A stretch of DNA of 7,233 nucleotides from Armatimonadota bacterium (GTDB taxonomy: Bacteria; Armatimonadota; Fimbriimonadia; Fimbriimonadales; Fimbriimonadaceae), in NCBI GenBank assembly GCA_003516955.1, contig DPBN01000314.1, positions 1 to 7,233 on the forward strand, given 5' to 3'. A program made the position numbers and the translations under genes. Below the pieces are notes generated by a model. The model made no database searches. It was given only the letters and a program-made list of their open reading frames with translations, and was not told the DNA's origin. Shown one piece after another: positions 6,537 through 7,233 of the stretch (the first letter of the stretch is position 1; each line of letters opens with the position of its first letter).

Positions 6537-6732
6537 GGTGCCGTTCCTCCTTAGGTTCGGACGGTGCCGCCTGCAGCCTCTGGGGTAGCTCGCAGGAGGC
6601 GAACAGGGCGCAGCCTTGGCAAGCGCCCGCGGAGCAGGTTGCGCTGCCGTCGGTCCGCCGAGCAACGGCCGTCAACAAGCCGCCCATCGCGGCCGTTCGG
6701 AGCAGCAGGCGCAGAAAGCTTCGGCGGGTCAC
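6520..6732 (-). CDS. Small Tat-exported four-cysteine protein, possible mini Fe-S protein
   Basis: This 70-residue protein is read from GTG 6732, which overlaps the stop of the NHL gene. The start is fixed by a strong GGAGG seven bases upstream and by the twin-arginine signal that begins at residue 3 (RRSFLRLLL, then a hydrophobic stretch to about residue 24). The mature part, about 40 residues, holds C33, C38, C41 and C47 in a C-x4-C-x2-C-x5-C arrangement (key piece CSAGACQGCALFASC), followed by ELPQ and a charged tail. Four cysteines so close together in a Tat substrate suggest a cofactor inserted before export, most simply one [4Fe-4S] cluster, but a metal site or disulfides are possible. 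I do not recognise a named family. Its 3' end overlaps the next gene by 17 bases and carries that gene's ribosome binding site. Confidence 0.75.
   Translation of the reverse strand: MTRRSFLRLLLRTAAMGGLLTAVARRTDGSATCSAGACQGCALFASCELPQRLQAAPSEPKEERHHGRRA
6546..6552 (-). promoter_or_regulatory. Ribosome binding site for the Tat polyferredoxin
   Basis: A perfect AAGGAGG in mRNA sense lies nine bases before ATG 6536, within the coding region of the small Tat protein. It decides the start against the longer open frame. Confidence 0.75.
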
Positions 6733-7233
6733 TTGGCCTCCTCCCTCGGCGCGAAGCGACGCAGCTCGCCGCGCTGGCGATCCAGGAACCAGATCCGGCC
6801 ATCCTCCGCTGCGGCGAGGTCGCCACCCAGCGTGGATGGGTGGAAGGCATCGGTGCCGGCGACCAGGCGCAGCATGCGTCCCTCCAGGTCGTAGATCTTG
6901 ATCCGCGGAAGGCCCTTCTCCATGGTGGCGATTCCGTTGCCCGGCAGAACGGCGATGTCCGTCGGGTTGCAGCATCCGCTGAACTGCTCCACGGCCGACC
7001 CACCCTCGCCGATCGCACGAAGCAGCCTGCCGTCCGGCTCTCGGAGCTCGATGAGGTGCCGGCCCGGGTTCACGTTCGCGAAGCGACCGTCGGTCAGTGC
7101 GGCCACGTCCAGGTGGGGGCTTGGAACGACCAGCCCGGGATAGTCCTTGGTCTTCGGGCCGAACGAGACGACCAGCGCCCCGCTGCCGTCCAGAATCCAG
7201 ACGCGCCGGTTGCCCGCGTCTCCGGCCCAGACC
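6729..7233 (-). CDS. NHL-repeat beta-propeller protein (C-terminal part)
   Basis: This is the C-terminal 167 residues of a protein whose start lies beyond the right edge; the frame is open up to base 7232. NHL-type blades are visible: a segment reading NRRVWILDGSGALVVSFG near the edge, then IELREPDGRLLRAIGEG, then a block with GCCNPTDIAVLPG followed by EKGLPRIKIYDLEGRMLRLVAG, and a last blade with EDGRIWFLDRQRGELRRFAP. NHL propellers usually serve as protein-protein or ligand-binding platforms, and no catalytic residues are evident. The Cys-Cys pair followed by NPTDIAVLP and EKGLPRIKIY looks like a family signature; I recall similar NHL proteins from Planctomycetota and Lentisphaerota but cannot confirm that here. 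The signal peptide, if any, is outside the window. The stop codon overlaps the GTG start of the next gene (GTGA), so the two are probably translationally coupled. An extracytoplasmic location is inferred from the exported neighbours. Confidence 0.85.
   Translation of the reverse strand, partial: VWAGDAGNRRVWILDGSGALVVSFGPKTKDYPGLVVPSPHLDVAALTDGRFANVNPGRHLIELREPDGRLLRAIGEGGSAVEQFSGCCNPTDIAVLPGNGIATMEKGLPRIKIYDLEGRMLRLVAGTDAFHPSTLGGDLAAAEDGRIWFLDRQRGELRRFAPREEAK
6737..6746 (-). promoter_or_regulatory. Ribosome binding site for the GTG-started Tat protein
   Basis: The mRNA-sense sequence is AGGGAGGAGG followed by CCAA and GTG. The site lies inside the end of the NHL coding region and supports GTG 6732 as the true start of the small Tat protein. 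Confidence 0.65.

Overview
The window is one strand-uniform block of seven genes, all on the minus strand and transcribed from right to left. There is essentially no intergenic DNA. The sequence is G+C rich (about two thirds by eye), and two of the six visible start codons are GTG or TTG. The membrane-anchored PQQ-like propeller begins its propeller with a WPRFRGPxGNG motif, which is common in Planctomycetota, Verrucomicrobiota and related uncultured bacteria. A Gram-negative, at least facultatively anaerobic bacterium of that kind is my best guess, but the taxonomic assignment is weak.

Layout in transcription order: (1) the C-terminal end of an NHL-repeat beta-propeller (runs off the right edge, ends 6729); (2) a 70-residue Tat-signal protein with four cysteines (6732-6520); (3) a Tat-signal ferredoxin with ligands for about four [4Fe-4S] clusters (6536-5973); (4) a NosR/NapH-type polytopic membrane polyferredoxin with a signal peptide (5976-4705); (5) a three-helix membrane anchor fused to a PQQ-like/BamB-like beta-propeller (4708-2807); (6) a single-chain fusion of NuoE/HydC, a thioredoxin-like domain, NuoF/HydB and two [4Fe-4S] clusters (2810-438); (7) the N-terminus of an oxidoreductase starting with a NuoG-type [2Fe-2S] domain followed by a GltD-like cysteine region (441 to the left edge). 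Five of the six junctions are 4-base NTGA overlaps and the sixth is a 17-base overlap, so this is one translationally coupled operon.

Taken together, the cluster resembles an electron-transfer chain across the cytoplasmic membrane. A cytoplasmic flavin/Fe-S module of the HydBC type, which probably uses NAD(H), sits with a second, GltD-like enzyme that probably binds FAD. A membrane polyferredoxin whose soluble clusters are predicted to face the cytoplasm could pass electrons to periplasmic Tat-exported Fe-S proteins, by analogy with the NapH/NapG pair. Two beta-propellers would sit outside as scaffold or partner proteins. About 14 Fe-S clusters can be counted from cysteine motifs. No terminal reductase, hydrogenase, multiheme cytochrome or quinone-reactive subunit is encoded in the window, so the physiological donor and acceptor cannot be read from it. 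The combined set is the candidate undescribed system here.
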